A DNA stretch of 64,000 nucleotides from Enterobacteriaceae bacterium UBA7338. Lineage in GTDB: Bacteria; Pseudomonadota; Gammaproteobacteria; Enterobacterales; Enterobacteriaceae. The stretch covers positions 1 through 64,000 of the forward strand of contig DKPJ01000010.1 of NCBI GenBank assembly GCA_002480085.1, read 5' to 3'. Of the stretch, positions 1 to 8,027 are shown in pieces. The stretch's first letter is position 1; each line of letters opens with the position of its first letter. A model generated the notes under the pieces. It saw only the letters and a program-made list of their open reading frames with translations. It had not been told where the DNA came from and ran no database searches. A program made the position numbers and the translations under genes.

Positions 1-34
1 CCGGGCCTACCAGTCCCGCATCCGGCCCCGAACC

Positions 35-64
35 GTAGGCCGGGTAAGCGCAGCGCCACCCGGC
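35..64. repeat. REP-type palindrome
   Basis: GTAGGCCGGGTAAGCGCAGC followed by GCCACCCGGC is a typical enterobacterial REP unit. It lies beyond the terminator downstream of kdsA. Near-identical units recur at several intergenic sites in the window. Confidence 0.85.
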
Positions 65-90
65 GTTGGTGTTACCCTGCCCCCATAAAA

Positions 91-115
91 AAACCCGCCG
101 AGGCGGGTTTTTTTA
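91..115 (-). terminator. rho-independent terminator of the hemA-kdsA operon
   Basis: A 9-bp perfect stem (AAACCCGCC / GGCGGGTTT, positions 91-99 and 102-110) with A and T tracts on both sides starts at the kdsA stop codon. It can work in both directions; on the minus strand it ends the kdsA transcript. Confidence 0.9.
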
Positions 116-970
116 TTAGTTCTCGGTGTCTAGCTCGTCGAAGCTCTTCACCAGATCGTCAATGGCTTTGATCTGCTTCAGGAACGGCTCCAGCTTGTCC
201 AGCGGCAGCGCGGATGGGCCGTCACACTTGGCGTGGGCCGGATCCGGGTGCGCCTCGATAAACAGGCCTGCCAGCCCGGTCGCCATACCGGCACGCGCCA
301 GCTCGGTCACCTGACCGCGGCGGCCGCTGGAGGCCTCGCCAAACGGATCGCGGCACTGCAGGGCGTGGGTCACGTCGAAGATCACCGGCGAGTTACCGGA
401 GACCTTTTTCATCACGCTGAAGCCCAGCATGTCCACAACCAGGTTGTCATAGCCAAAGTTGGCGCCACGGTCGCAGAGGATCACCTTCTCGTTACCGCCT
501 TCGCGGAACTTATCGACGATGTTGCCCATCTGCCCAGGGCTAACAAACTGCGGCTTCTTCACGTTGATTACCGCGCCGGTTTTCGCCATCGCTTCCACCA
601 GATCGGTCTGGCGAGCAAGGAACGCCGGAAGCTGGATCACATCAACCACTTCAGATACCGGCTGCGCCTGGTGAGACTCGTGCACGTCGGTGATCACTTT
701 TACGCCGAAGGTCTGCTTCAGCTCCTGGAAGATTTTCATCCCCTCTTCCAGGCCTGGGCCACGGTAGGAGTGAATAGAGGAGCGGTTGGCTTTATCAAAA
801 GAGGCCTTGAACACGTACGGAATGCCCAGCTTCTGGGTCACGGTAACGTAGTGCTCGCAAATACGCATCGCGAGGTCGCGTGACTCCAGCACGTTCATGC
901 CGCCAAACAGCACGAACGGCAGATCGTTTGCCACGTTAATATCGCCAATGCTAACCACTTTTTGTTTCAT
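116..970 (-). CDS. kdsA: 3-deoxy-8-phosphooctulonate synthase
   Basis: Cytoplasmic enzyme that condenses phosphoenolpyruvate with D-arabinose 5-phosphate to give KDO-8-phosphate, the precursor of the KDO sugars of lipopolysaccharide. The 284-residue protein has the usual length and is near-identical to E. coli KdsA throughout. Family motifs include KASFDKANRSS near residue 55 and a GxxRRGQVTELARAG segment. It is the last gene of the minus-strand hemA-prfA-prmC-sirB1-kdsA run, 38 bp after sirB1, and is followed by a strong terminator. Confidence 0.98.
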   Translation of the reverse strand: MKQKVVSIGDINVANDLPFVLFGGMNVLESRDLAMRICEHYVTVTQKLGIPYVFKASFDKANRSSIHSYRGPGLEEGMKIFQELKQTFGVKVITDVHESHQAQPVSEVVDVIQLPAFLARQTDLVEAMAKTGAVINVKKPQFVSPGQMGNIVDKFREGGNEKVILCDRGANFGYDNLVVDMLGFSVMKKVSGNSPVIFDVTHALQCRDPFGEASSGRRGQVTELARAGMATGLAGLFIEAHPDPAHAKCDGPSALPLDKLEPFLKQIKAIDDLVKSFDELDTEN

Positions 971-1008
971 AGAATCGCCTTATCAGGTTTGAATCGGAAC
1001 TCATCGGA

Positions 1009-1818
1009 TTAATGCAGCGTAATCTGCCGATGCGAAATCGTGTTGATCTGCGCGCGGATCATTTCGCTGATCGGATCTTCCGGACACTGCTCCACAAAAT
1101 AGCTTAAATCATGCAGCGCGACGTGATCGCAATCGAGCTGGGCGTAAATCAGCCCGCGATCGCGGATCTCATAGGGATCTTCCGGGTTAAACTGTAGCAG
1201 CGCTTCGCTGGCCCGCAGCGCCAGCTCCATCTGCTGCTCTTCCATCAGCGCCGACTTCAGCGTATCGAGCAGCTTGCGGATCACCTCGGCGTTGTCCGCC
1301 TCGTCGAGATCCTCGTTAAACAGCTCCGCCATCGGGCTGATATTGCCCTTCAGCCACACCTCAAGGGTATGCTCGTTCAGCGTGTCGCCATTAAACGGAT
1401 TGATCAGCCACATCTCGCCGTCCAGCCACTCGGCGCGCAAAATCAGCTGCGTCGGGAAGATCACCGGGCTGAGCGGGATATCCAGCTGTTCGGCTACCCA
1501 GAGCAGGATCGCCCCGAGGGAGACGGCGCTGCCCTGGCGGTTTTTCAGCACGCTATCAAGCCATAGCGCGTCCGACAGGCGATAGACACCCTGCGAATCC
1601 TGAAAACCCCAGTCGCCATAAAAGAGTGCAAGCAGCTTCTCGAGCTGCCCTTCCTGCGGCTGCGCCTGGCTTATCTCTTCGCGGGCCAGCGCAACCAGCT
1701 TATCCAGTTCATCACAGACATACTGCGACGGAAAGTCGTCGCGGATAAGTTGTGAAACGAGGATCATCCCGTCGCATAACGGTGCTTTATTAAATTCGAA
1801 ATCGGCTAACGACCTCAT
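1009..1818 (-). CDS. sirB1: SirB1 family protein (YchA), transglutaminase-like fold with TPR-like tail
   Basis: 269 residues, collinear with E. coli YchA/SirB1 from MRSLADFEFNKAP to the C-terminus. The family joins a transglutaminase-like N-terminal region (about 40-170, containing GSAVSLGAILLWVA and VIFPTQLILR) to a TPR-like tail (about 180-269). The molecular role is not established; the sir name comes from a Salmonella invasion-regulator screen. The start overlaps an upstream stop codon as TAATG, a translational-coupling arrangement. In E. coli the gene upstream is sirB2, which is missing here. Confidence 0.93.
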   Translation of the reverse strand: MRSLADFEFNKAPLCDGMILVSQLIRDDFPSQYVCDELDKLVALAREEISQAQPQEGQLEKLLALFYGDWGFQDSQGVYRLSDALWLDSVLKNRQGSAVSLGAILLWVAEQLDIPLSPVIFPTQLILRAEWLDGEMWLINPFNGDTLNEHTLEVWLKGNISPMAELFNEDLDEADNAEVIRKLLDTLKSALMEEQQMELALRASEALLQFNPEDPYEIRDRGLIYAQLDCDHVALHDLSYFVEQCPEDPISEMIRAQINTISHRQITLH

Positions 1819-1883
1819 TACTTACCCCAGTCACGGTATTCAACGTCGATGATAACGCCAAACGGCGTTTCAGTCAGCCTTGC

Positions 1884-2726
1884 TTATGTATGCGAACAGC
1901 ATAACCTGCCCGCAGTCAGTCGCTCGTTGCCGCCGTAATCCCGCGTGGTCTCCACATCCCGGTAACCATTTTTAGCAAAAAGTGCCCGCACCTCTTCGCC
2001 CTGCTGCCAGCCATGCTCCAGCAGCAGCCAGCCGTCGGGCAGCAGAAACGCGCGCGCCTGGTCAATAATCCACGCCAGATCCGCAAGGCCGTTATCAGCA
2101 GCCACCAGCGCGCTGCGCGGCTCAAAGCGCACGTCGCCCTCGGCAAGGTGCGGATCCTGCTCATCGATATAGGGCGGGTTGCTGACGATAGCGGTGAAGC
2201 GCTGGCTCTCGAGCGCGCTGAACCAGTGGCTCTGTAGCAGCGTGACGTTAGCGATGCCTAAGTGCTCGGCGTTACGCCGGGCAAGGGCAACGGCGTCGGG
2301 CATCAGATCCACGGCGGTAATATGACAGTCGGGACGCTCGCTGGCCAGCGCTAGCGCAATCGCGCCGGTGCCGGTGCCTAAATCGAGGATAGCGCAGGGG
2401 GATGCAGGCAACCGGGCCAGCGCCTGCTCAACCAGACACTCGGTGTCCGGACGGGGGATCAGCGTCGCCGGAGAGACAAACAGCGGCAGCGACCAGAACT
2501 CGCGAATACCCACCAGGTGAGCCACCGGCTCGCCCCGCTGGCGACGGGCCAGCAGTTCCTCAAGCTGCGCCTGCTCGGCAGGCAGCAGCTCGGTCTCACC
2601 AAAGGCGAGAATAAAGGTACGCGCCCTGCCGGTAACGAAACCCAGCAGGATCTCCGCATCGCGGCGGGGACTTTCGCTTGCCGCAAGCTGGCTTACCGCC
2701 TGGCGTAGCCAGTGCTGATACTCCAT
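1884..2726 (-). CDS. prmC: peptide chain release factor N5-glutamine methyltransferase
   Basis: SAM-dependent enzyme that methylates the glutamine of the GGQ motif in release factors RF1 and RF2. The class I Rossmann fold shows the SAM loop ILDLGTGTGAIALALA near residue 115 and the catalytic NPPY motif (IVSNPPYI) near residue 183. Its ATG overlaps the prfA stop (TAATG), so substrate and modifier are co-translated. At 280 residues it is slightly longer than the E. coli protein (277). The last residues after NERLTAGR differ from the E. coli ending as I recall it, next to the point where sirB2 is missing. Confidence 0.96.
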   Translation of the reverse strand: MEYQHWLRQAVSQLAASESPRRDAEILLGFVTGRARTFILAFGETELLPAEQAQLEELLARRQRGEPVAHLVGIREFWSLPLFVSPATLIPRPDTECLVEQALARLPASPCAILDLGTGTGAIALALASERPDCHITAVDLMPDAVALARRNAEHLGIANVTLLQSHWFSALESQRFTAIVSNPPYIDEQDPHLAEGDVRFEPRSALVAADNGLADLAWIIDQARAFLLPDGWLLLEHGWQQGEEVRALFAKNGYRDVETTRDYGGNERLTAGRLCCSHT

Positions 2727-3808
2727 TAGTCCTGCTCGGCCAGCGCCGCCAGCTGATCGGCCTGGTACTCCTGCACGATAGGCTCAATCAGCATATCGAG
2801 CTTGCCTTCCATCACCTCGTCCAGACGGTAGAGCGTCAGGTTGATACGGTGATCGGTGACGCGCCCCTGCGGGAAGTTATAGGTTCGGTTACGGTCGCTG
2901 CGATCGCCGCTGCCCAGCAGGTTACGGCGGGTAGAGGCTTCCGCCTGCTGACGCTTGTCGATCTCTGCCGCGCGGATACGCGAGCCGAGCACCGCCAGCG
3001 CCTTGGCTTTGTTTTTGTGCTGGGAGCGCTCGTCCTGGCACTCCACCACGATGCCGGTAGGCAGGTGGGTAATACGGATCGCCGAGTCGGTGGTGTTAAC
3101 GTGCTGGCCGCCCGCACCGGAGGAGCGGAAGGTGTCGATGCGCAGATCCGCCGGGTTGATGTCCGGCAGCTCGGCTTCCGGCAGCTCCGGCATCAGCGCC
3201 ACGGTGCAGGCGGAGGTGTGGATACGCCCCTGCGACTCGGTGGCCGGGACGCGCTGCACGCGATGGCCGCCGGATTCAAACTTCAGGCGTCCGTAAACGC
3301 CTTCGCCGCTCACCTTGGCGATCACTTCTTTAAAGCCGCCATGCTCGCCTTCATTGGCGCTCATGATCTCCACGCGCCAGCGACGGGATTCGGCGTAGCG
3401 GGTATACATGCGGAACAGATCCCCGGCAAAGAGCGCGGCTTCGTCACCGCCGGTTCCGGCGCGGACTTCCAGGAAGGCGTTGCGTTCATCATCGGGATCC
3501 TTCGGCAGCAGCAGAACCTGCAGGTGCGCCTCAAGCTCCTCACCCTTCTCTTTCAGCTCGCGCAGCTCTTCCTGCGCCATCTCGCGCATCTCGGGATCGT
3601 CGAGCATCATCTGCGCGGTTTCGATATCTTCCTGAATCTGTCGCCAGTCAGTAAAGCAGCGTGAAACATCGCTTAATTGCGCATATTCACGCGACAGCGC
3701 GCGAAAGCGGTCCTGGTCTGCAATGGTTCCCGCGTCGCCGAGCAGCGCCTGAACTTCTTCATGGCGTTCGTGCAGGGCTTCCAGTTTGGCAACAATAGAA
3801 GGCTTCAT
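2726..3808 (-). CDS. prfA: peptide chain release factor 1
   Basis: RF1 recognises UAA and UAG in the ribosomal A site and triggers peptidyl-tRNA hydrolysis. The 360-residue protein matches the family length. It carries the codon-reading PxT tripeptide (in RVPATESQGR, about residue 188) and the GGQ catalytic motif (SSGAGGQHVN, about residue 233), whose glutamine is the PrmC target. It lies between hemA (36 bp upstream) and prmC (overlapping), as in E. coli. Confidence 0.98.
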   Translation of the reverse strand: MKPSIVAKLEALHERHEEVQALLGDAGTIADQDRFRALSREYAQLSDVSRCFTDWRQIQEDIETAQMMLDDPEMREMAQEELRELKEKGEELEAHLQVLLLPKDPDDERNAFLEVRAGTGGDEAALFAGDLFRMYTRYAESRRWRVEIMSANEGEHGGFKEVIAKVSGEGVYGRLKFESGGHRVQRVPATESQGRIHTSACTVALMPELPEAELPDINPADLRIDTFRSSGAGGQHVNTTDSAIRITHLPTGIVVECQDERSQHKNKAKALAVLGSRIRAAEIDKRQQAEASTRRNLLGSGDRSDRNRTYNFPQGRVTDHRINLTLYRLDEVMEGKLDMLIEPIVQEYQADQLAALAEQD

Positions 3809-3844
3809 AGGCGTAAATGCACCCTGTAATAAGAGGTTGTTGTG

Positions 3845-5101
3845 CTACTCCAGCCCGAGGCTGTTACGTAGAATATGCAGGCGTTCGTCGTCCCCGTCAC
3901 GGGCGGCCTGCTGAAGTGATTTGGTTGGAGTATGGATCAGGCGGTTGGTCAGCTTGCGGGCCAGATCCTGCATAATGGCCTGGGCGTCGCCGCCCTGCTC
4001 AAGCGCGGCAAGGGCCTTCGCGGTGAGTTCATCGCGCACCTGCTCTGCCTGGCCGCGAAACTCACGGATCGTCTCGCTGGCGCTCTGGGCACGCAGCCAG
4101 GCCATAAACTCGCTGCTCTCCTGCGCGACGATGGTCTCCGCCTCCACGGCGGCGGCTTTCCGCTGCGCCAGGTTGTGCGAAATAATGCTTTGCAGGTCAT
4201 CAACGCTGTAGAGATAGGCGTTCGCCAGCTTGCCCACCTCCGGCTCGACGTCGCGAGGCACGGCGATATCCACCAGCAGCATCGGCTGGTTACGGCGAGA
4301 TTTCAGCGCGCGCTCAACCATCCCTTTACCGATGATCGGCAGCGGGCTGGCGGTAGAGCTGATGATGATATCGGCATCCTGCAGGCGGGCGTCGATGTCG
4401 CTCAGGGAGATCACCTCTGCACCCACCTCATCGGCCAGCAGCTCGGCGCGCTCGCGGGTACGGTTGGCGATGATCATCTTCTGCACCTTATGCTCGCGCA
4501 GATGACGTGCCACCAGCTCAATGGTCTCGCCTGCGCCGACCAGCAGCACGGTGACGCTGGAGAGCGACTCGAAGATCTGACGCGCCAGCGTGCAGGCGGC
4601 AAAGGCCACCGACACGGCACTGGCACCGATATCCGTTTCGGTACGGACGCGTTTGGCAACCGAGAACGACTTCTGGAACATACGCTCCAGCGCGCTGGCA
4701 TTGATATGGCCACGGCTGGAGTCAGCGAAGGCTTTTTTCACCTGGCCCAGGATCTGCGGCTCGCCCAGCACCAGCGAATCGAGACCGCTGGCTACGCGCA
4801 TCAGGTGGCTGACGGCGTCGTTGTCCTGATGCCAGTAGAGGCTTTTACGCAGCTCGTCTTCATCAAGGTGGTGGTAGTCACAGAGCCAGCGGATCAGCGC
4901 TTCCTGCAGATTATCCTGCTCTTCGACGCTCAGGTAAAGCTCGGTACGGTTACAGGTCGATAGCACCACCCCACCCTGCACCATAGGCTGCGCCAGCAGG
5001 CTCTCCAGAGCCTGGTCGAGCGTGTCCGGCGTGAACGTTACGCGTTCCCGCAGCGAGACAGGGGCCGTTTTGTGGTTGATGCCGAGCGCTAAAAGAGTCA
5101 T
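3845..5101 (-). CDS. hemA: glutamyl-tRNA reductase
   Basis: First committed enzyme of C5 tetrapyrrole synthesis. It reduces glutamyl-tRNA(Glu) with NADPH to glutamate-1-semialdehyde. The 418-residue protein matches E. coli HemA throughout. The catalytic cysteine is Cys50 in LSTCNRTELY, the NADPH-binding GAGE motif is in LLVGAGETIELVARH, and a C-terminal dimerisation helix follows. It is the first gene of the minus-strand operon and diverges from lolB across about 200 bp. In E. coli the enzyme is controlled by haem-dependent proteolysis through its N-terminus, which is conserved here. Confidence 0.98.
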   Translation of the reverse strand: MTLLALGINHKTAPVSLRERVTFTPDTLDQALESLLAQPMVQGGVVLSTCNRTELYLSVEEQDNLQEALIRWLCDYHHLDEDELRKSLYWHQDNDAVSHLMRVASGLDSLVLGEPQILGQVKKAFADSSRGHINASALERMFQKSFSVAKRVRTETDIGASAVSVAFAACTLARQIFESLSSVTVLLVGAGETIELVARHLREHKVQKMIIANRTRERAELLADEVGAEVISLSDIDARLQDADIIISSTASPLPIIGKGMVERALKSRRNQPMLLVDIAVPRDVEPEVGKLANAYLYSVDDLQSIISHNLAQRKAAAVEAETIVAQESSEFMAWLRAQSASETIREFRGQAEQVRDELTAKALAALEQGGDAQAIMQDLARKLTNRLIHTPTKSLQQAARDGDDERLHILRNSLGLE

Positions 5102-5302
5102 GTCAGCGGGAGTAGTACCAGCGTTGATAAGGTTAGTCTGAGCGCATCATACAGGATGAGCCGGGTCAATAAAAGAGACAGCCCCCTTTTGGAGTAATTG
5201 GTAATTTCATGATTTAAGACAACTTGAACGTAGACGGTATTCCTGCTCGGCGCTAGCATTAAAGATCATAACCGTAACGCACCACAAGGATTTGTCATCA
5301 TT

Positions 5303-5926
5303 ATGACTTTACCGGACCGTCGCCTGATTCGCCTGTTACCTCTCGCAAGCCTGGTACTAACCGCCTGTTCTATCAATGCACCGAAGGGACCGGGCAAAAG
5401 CCCAGACTCGCCGCAGTGGCGTCAGCATCAGCAGGAGGTGCGTAACCTGAGCCAGTATCAGACGCGTGGGGCCTTTGCTTATCTCTCCGACAGCCAGAAA
5501 GTGTATGCCCGCTTCTTCTGGCAGCAGACCGGCCAGGATAACTACCGCCTGCTGCTAACCAATCCCCTCGGCAGCACCGAGCTGGAGCTGAACGCTAAGC
5601 CGGGCAGCGTAGAGCTGGTTGATAACAAGGGTCAGCACTATACCGCGACCGACGCCGAAGAGATGATTGGCAAGCTGACCGGCATGCCCATCCCGCTGAA
5701 CAGCCTGCGCCAGTGGATCCTCGGTTTACCCGGCGACGCCACCGACTATAAGCTTGACAGCCAGTACCGCCTGAGCGAGCTTAACTACACCCAGAACGGG
5801 AAGACCTGGAAGGTGACCTACGGCGGCTATGATGCAAAATCAACCCCGGCGATGCCGTCAAATATGGAACTTAATCAGGACGGCCAGCGGATCAAACTGA
5901 AGATGGATAACTGGATTGTAAAATAA
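5303..5926 (+). CDS. lolB: outer-membrane lipoprotein receptor LolB
   Basis: LolB takes lipoproteins from the periplasmic carrier LolA and inserts them into the outer membrane. The 207-residue product has an N-terminal lipoprotein signal with lipobox LTAC (LVLTACSINAP, Cys about residue 22) and no Asp at +2, consistent with outer-membrane sorting. The rest follows the unclosed beta-barrel LolA/LolB family. The last base of its stop codon is the first base of ispE. Confidence 0.95.
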   Translation: MTLPDRRLIRLLPLASLVLTACSINAPKGPGKSPDSPQWRQHQQEVRNLSQYQTRGAFAYLSDSQKVYARFFWQQTGQDNYRLLLTNPLGSTELELNAKPGSVELVDNKGQHYTATDAEEMIGKLTGMPIPLNSLRQWILGLPGDATDYKLDSQYRLSELNYTQNGKTWKVTYGGYDAKSTPAMPSNMELNQDGQRIKLKMDNWIVK

Positions 5927-6789
5927 TGATGACCCAGTGGCCTTCGCCAGCAAAACTTAATCTTTTTTTATATATCACTGGCCAGCGTAGCGATGGTTAC
6001 CACGACCTGCAGACGCTGTTTCAGTTTCTCGACTACGGCGACACCCTCAGCATTGAACCGCGCAGCGACGGCAAGATCCGTCTGCTGACGCCGGTAGAGG
6101 GCGTGGCGGAGAGCGATAACCTGATCGTCCGCGCCGCACGGCTGCTTCAGCAGGCGGCGGCGGATCGCGATTCGCTGCCCGAGGGCAGCGGCGCAGATAT
6201 CCGCATCGAGAAACGTCTGCCGATGGGCGGCGGGCTGGGGGGAGGCTCCTCTAACGCCGCGACGGTGTTGGTAGCGCTTAACCATCTCTGGGGCTGCGGC
6301 CTGTCGGTGGAGGCGCTGGCGGCGCTGGGGTTGACGCTTGGCGCGGACGTGCCTGTTTTTGTCCACGGCCATGCGGCCTTTGCCGAGGGCGTTGGCGAGG
6401 AGTTAACCCCCGTCGATCCGCCGGAAAAATGGTACCTGGTGGCGCATCCCGGCGTACATATTTCAACCCCGGCCATCTTCAACGATCCTGATTTGCCTCG
6501 CAATACGCCAAAACGGCCAATTAATACGTTACTGAACTGTGAATTTGTCAATGATTGCGAGGTTATCGCAAGAAAACGTTTTCGCGAGGTTGATGCCGCG
6601 CTTTCCTGGCTGTTAGAATACGCGCCGTCGCGCCTGACTGGCACAGGAGCCTGCGTCTTTGCTGAATTTGACTCAGAGACCTCCGCTCGTCAGGTGTTAG
6701 AGCAAGCCCCGGAATGGCTGCAGGGTTTTGTCGCGCGAGGCGTAAACGTCTCCCCGCTTATGCAAGCGCTTAACACTGACAAGCTTTAA
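5926..6789 (+). CDS. ispE: 4-diphosphocytidyl-2-C-methyl-D-erythritol kinase
   Basis: GHMP-family kinase of the MEP isoprenoid pathway; it phosphorylates CDP-methylerythritol with ATP. 287 residues. The substrate region WPSPAKLNLFLYITGQR is at the N-terminus and the GHMP ATP-binding loop LPMGGGLGGGSSNAA is near residue 95. The first ATG is kept because it aligns with the E. coli start and overlaps the lolB stop. A promoter and a PurR-like palindrome for the next gene, prs, are embedded in its 3' half. Confidence 0.97.
   Translation: MMTQWPSPAKLNLFLYITGQRSDGYHDLQTLFQFLDYGDTLSIEPRSDGKIRLLTPVEGVAESDNLIVRAARLLQQAAADRDSLPEGSGADIRIEKRLPMGGGLGGGSSNAATVLVALNHLWGCGLSVEALAALGLTLGADVPVFVHGHAAFAEGVGEELTPVDPPEKWYLVAHPGVHISTPAIFNDPDLPRNTPKRPINTLLNCEFVNDCEVIARKRFREVDAALSWLLEYAPSRLTGTGACVFAEFDSETSARQVLEQAPEWLQGFVARGVNVSPLMQALNTDKL
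6572..6583. promoter_or_regulatory. putative PurR operator for prs, inside ispE
   Basis: GAAAACGTTTTC is a perfect 12-bp palindrome that matches the core of the PurR consensus. It lies just upstream of a good sigma-70 promoter and within ispE coding sequence. E. coli prs is known to be purine-repressed through PurR and to have a long leader, which fits this position. Binding is inferred. Confidence 0.55.
6590..6619 (+). promoter_or_regulatory. putative sigma-70 promoter of prs
   Basis: TTGATG (6590-6595), an 18-bp spacer and TAGAAT (6614-6619) form a plausible -35/-10 pair inside ispE. Transcription would start near 6626 and give a leader of about 330 nt before the prs GTG, comparable with the roughly 300-nt leader described for E. 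coli prs. Confidence 0.6.
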
Positions 6790-6955
6790 TACTTTTTAAT
6801 GAGTATTCTGGGTTAGCTGAGTTTCGGTGACAACGTCACCTCTGTTCCAGACGTTGCATCGCGCTCTTTAAATACATCGCCTGGATAGCGTAGCCTGGCC
6901 CGCACAGTTTACGGCGACGCTATCCACCACTGGACGCATGCCTGAGGTTCTTCTC

Positions 6956-7903
6956 GTGCCTGATATGAAGCTTTTTGCTGGTAACGCCACCCCGGAACTA
7001 GCACAACGTATTGCCAACCGCCTGTACACTTCTCTCGGCGACGCCGCCGTAGGTCGCTTTAGCGACGGCGAAGTCAGCGTACAAATTAACGAAAATGTAC
7101 GCGGTGGTGATATTTTCATCATCCAGTCCACTTGTGCTCCAACGAACGACAACCTGATGGAGTTAATTGTCATGGTTGATGCGCTGCGTCGTGCTTCCGC
7201 AGGCCGTATCACCGCCGTGATCCCCTATTTCGGCTATGCTCGCCAGGACCGCCGCGTGCGCTCCGCGCGTGTGCCCATCACTGCAAAAGTGGTTGCCGAC
7301 TTCCTCTCCAGCGTTGGCGTTGACCGTGTCCTGACCGTTGACCTGCACGCAGAACAGATCCAGGGCTTCTTCGACGTTCCAGTCGATAACGTATTCGGTA
7401 GCCCCATCCTGCTTGAAGATATGCTGCAGCTGAATCTCGATAACCCGATCGTTGTCTCTCCGGACATCGGCGGCGTGGTTCGCGCGCGTGCTATCGCTAA
7501 GCTGCTGAACGATACCGATATGGCTATCATCGACAAGCGCCGCCCGCGTGCCAACGTCTCTCAGGTTATGCACATCATCGGCGACGTTGCCGGCCGCGAC
7601 TGCGTGCTGGTTGACGACATGATTGATACCGGCGGTACGCTGTGTAAAGCGGCAGAGGCGCTGAAAGAGCGCGGCGCGAAGCGTGTATTCGCCTACGCCA
7701 CCCACCCGATCTTCTCCGGCAACGCGGTGAACAACCTGCGCCACTCCGTGATCGACGAAGTGGTCGTCTGCGACACTATCCCGCTCTCTCCTGAGATCAA
7801 GGCGCTGCCAAACGTGCGTACCCTGACGCTCTCCGGCATGCTGGCCGAAGCGATTCGTCGTATCAGCAACGAAGAATCCATCTCCGCGATGTTCGAGCAT
7901 TAA
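6956..7903 (+). CDS. prs: ribose-phosphate pyrophosphokinase (PRPP synthetase)
   Basis: Makes phosphoribosyl pyrophosphate from ribose 5-phosphate and ATP for purine, pyrimidine, NAD, histidine and tryptophan synthesis. I place the start at the GTG at 6956 (PDMKLFAGNA follows). This gives 315 residues, the exact E. coli length, behind a TGAGG ribosome-binding site; an ATG 18 bp upstream would only add a non-conserved extension. The catalytic flexible loop (YFGYARQDRR), the PRPP loop VLVDDMIDTGGT near residue 215 and the metal-binding histidine (DLHAEQIQGFF) are intact. Confidence 0.98.
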   Translation: MPDMKLFAGNATPELAQRIANRLYTSLGDAAVGRFSDGEVSVQINENVRGGDIFIIQSTCAPTNDNLMELIVMVDALRRASAGRITAVIPYFGYARQDRRVRSARVPITAKVVADFLSSVGVDRVLTVDLHAEQIQGFFDVPVDNVFGSPILLEDMLQLNLDNPIVVSPDIGGVVRARAIAKLLNDTDMAIIDKRRPRANVSQVMHIIGDVAGRDCVLVDDMIDTGGTLCKAAEALKERGAKRVFAYATHPIFSGNAVNNLRHSVIDEVVVCDTIPLSPEIKALPNVRTLTLSGMLAEAIRRISNEESISAMFEH

Positions 7904-7920
7904 TCGTAACGTTTGATATA

Positions 7921-7943
7921 AACCCGCTTCGGCGGGTTTTTTT
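7921..7943 (+). terminator. rho-independent terminator after prs
   Basis: The stem AACCCGC / GCGGGTT with a TTCG tetraloop (7921-7938) is followed by a run of T. It lies 18 bp after the prs stop codon. Confidence 0.92.
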
Positions 7944-8027
7944 GTACCTGAAAAACATTTGTATGATGTATTCACGCATTATCGAACATTCATATGGCGG
8001 ATAATACGTGCATGGATAACGACTCTT

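Noticed and set aside
7959..8027. N-terminal extension of DauA from the ATG at 7959
   Set aside because: It would add 23 residues absent from E. coli DauA and begin only about 20 bp after the prs terminator; the GTG at 8028 gives the exact family length.
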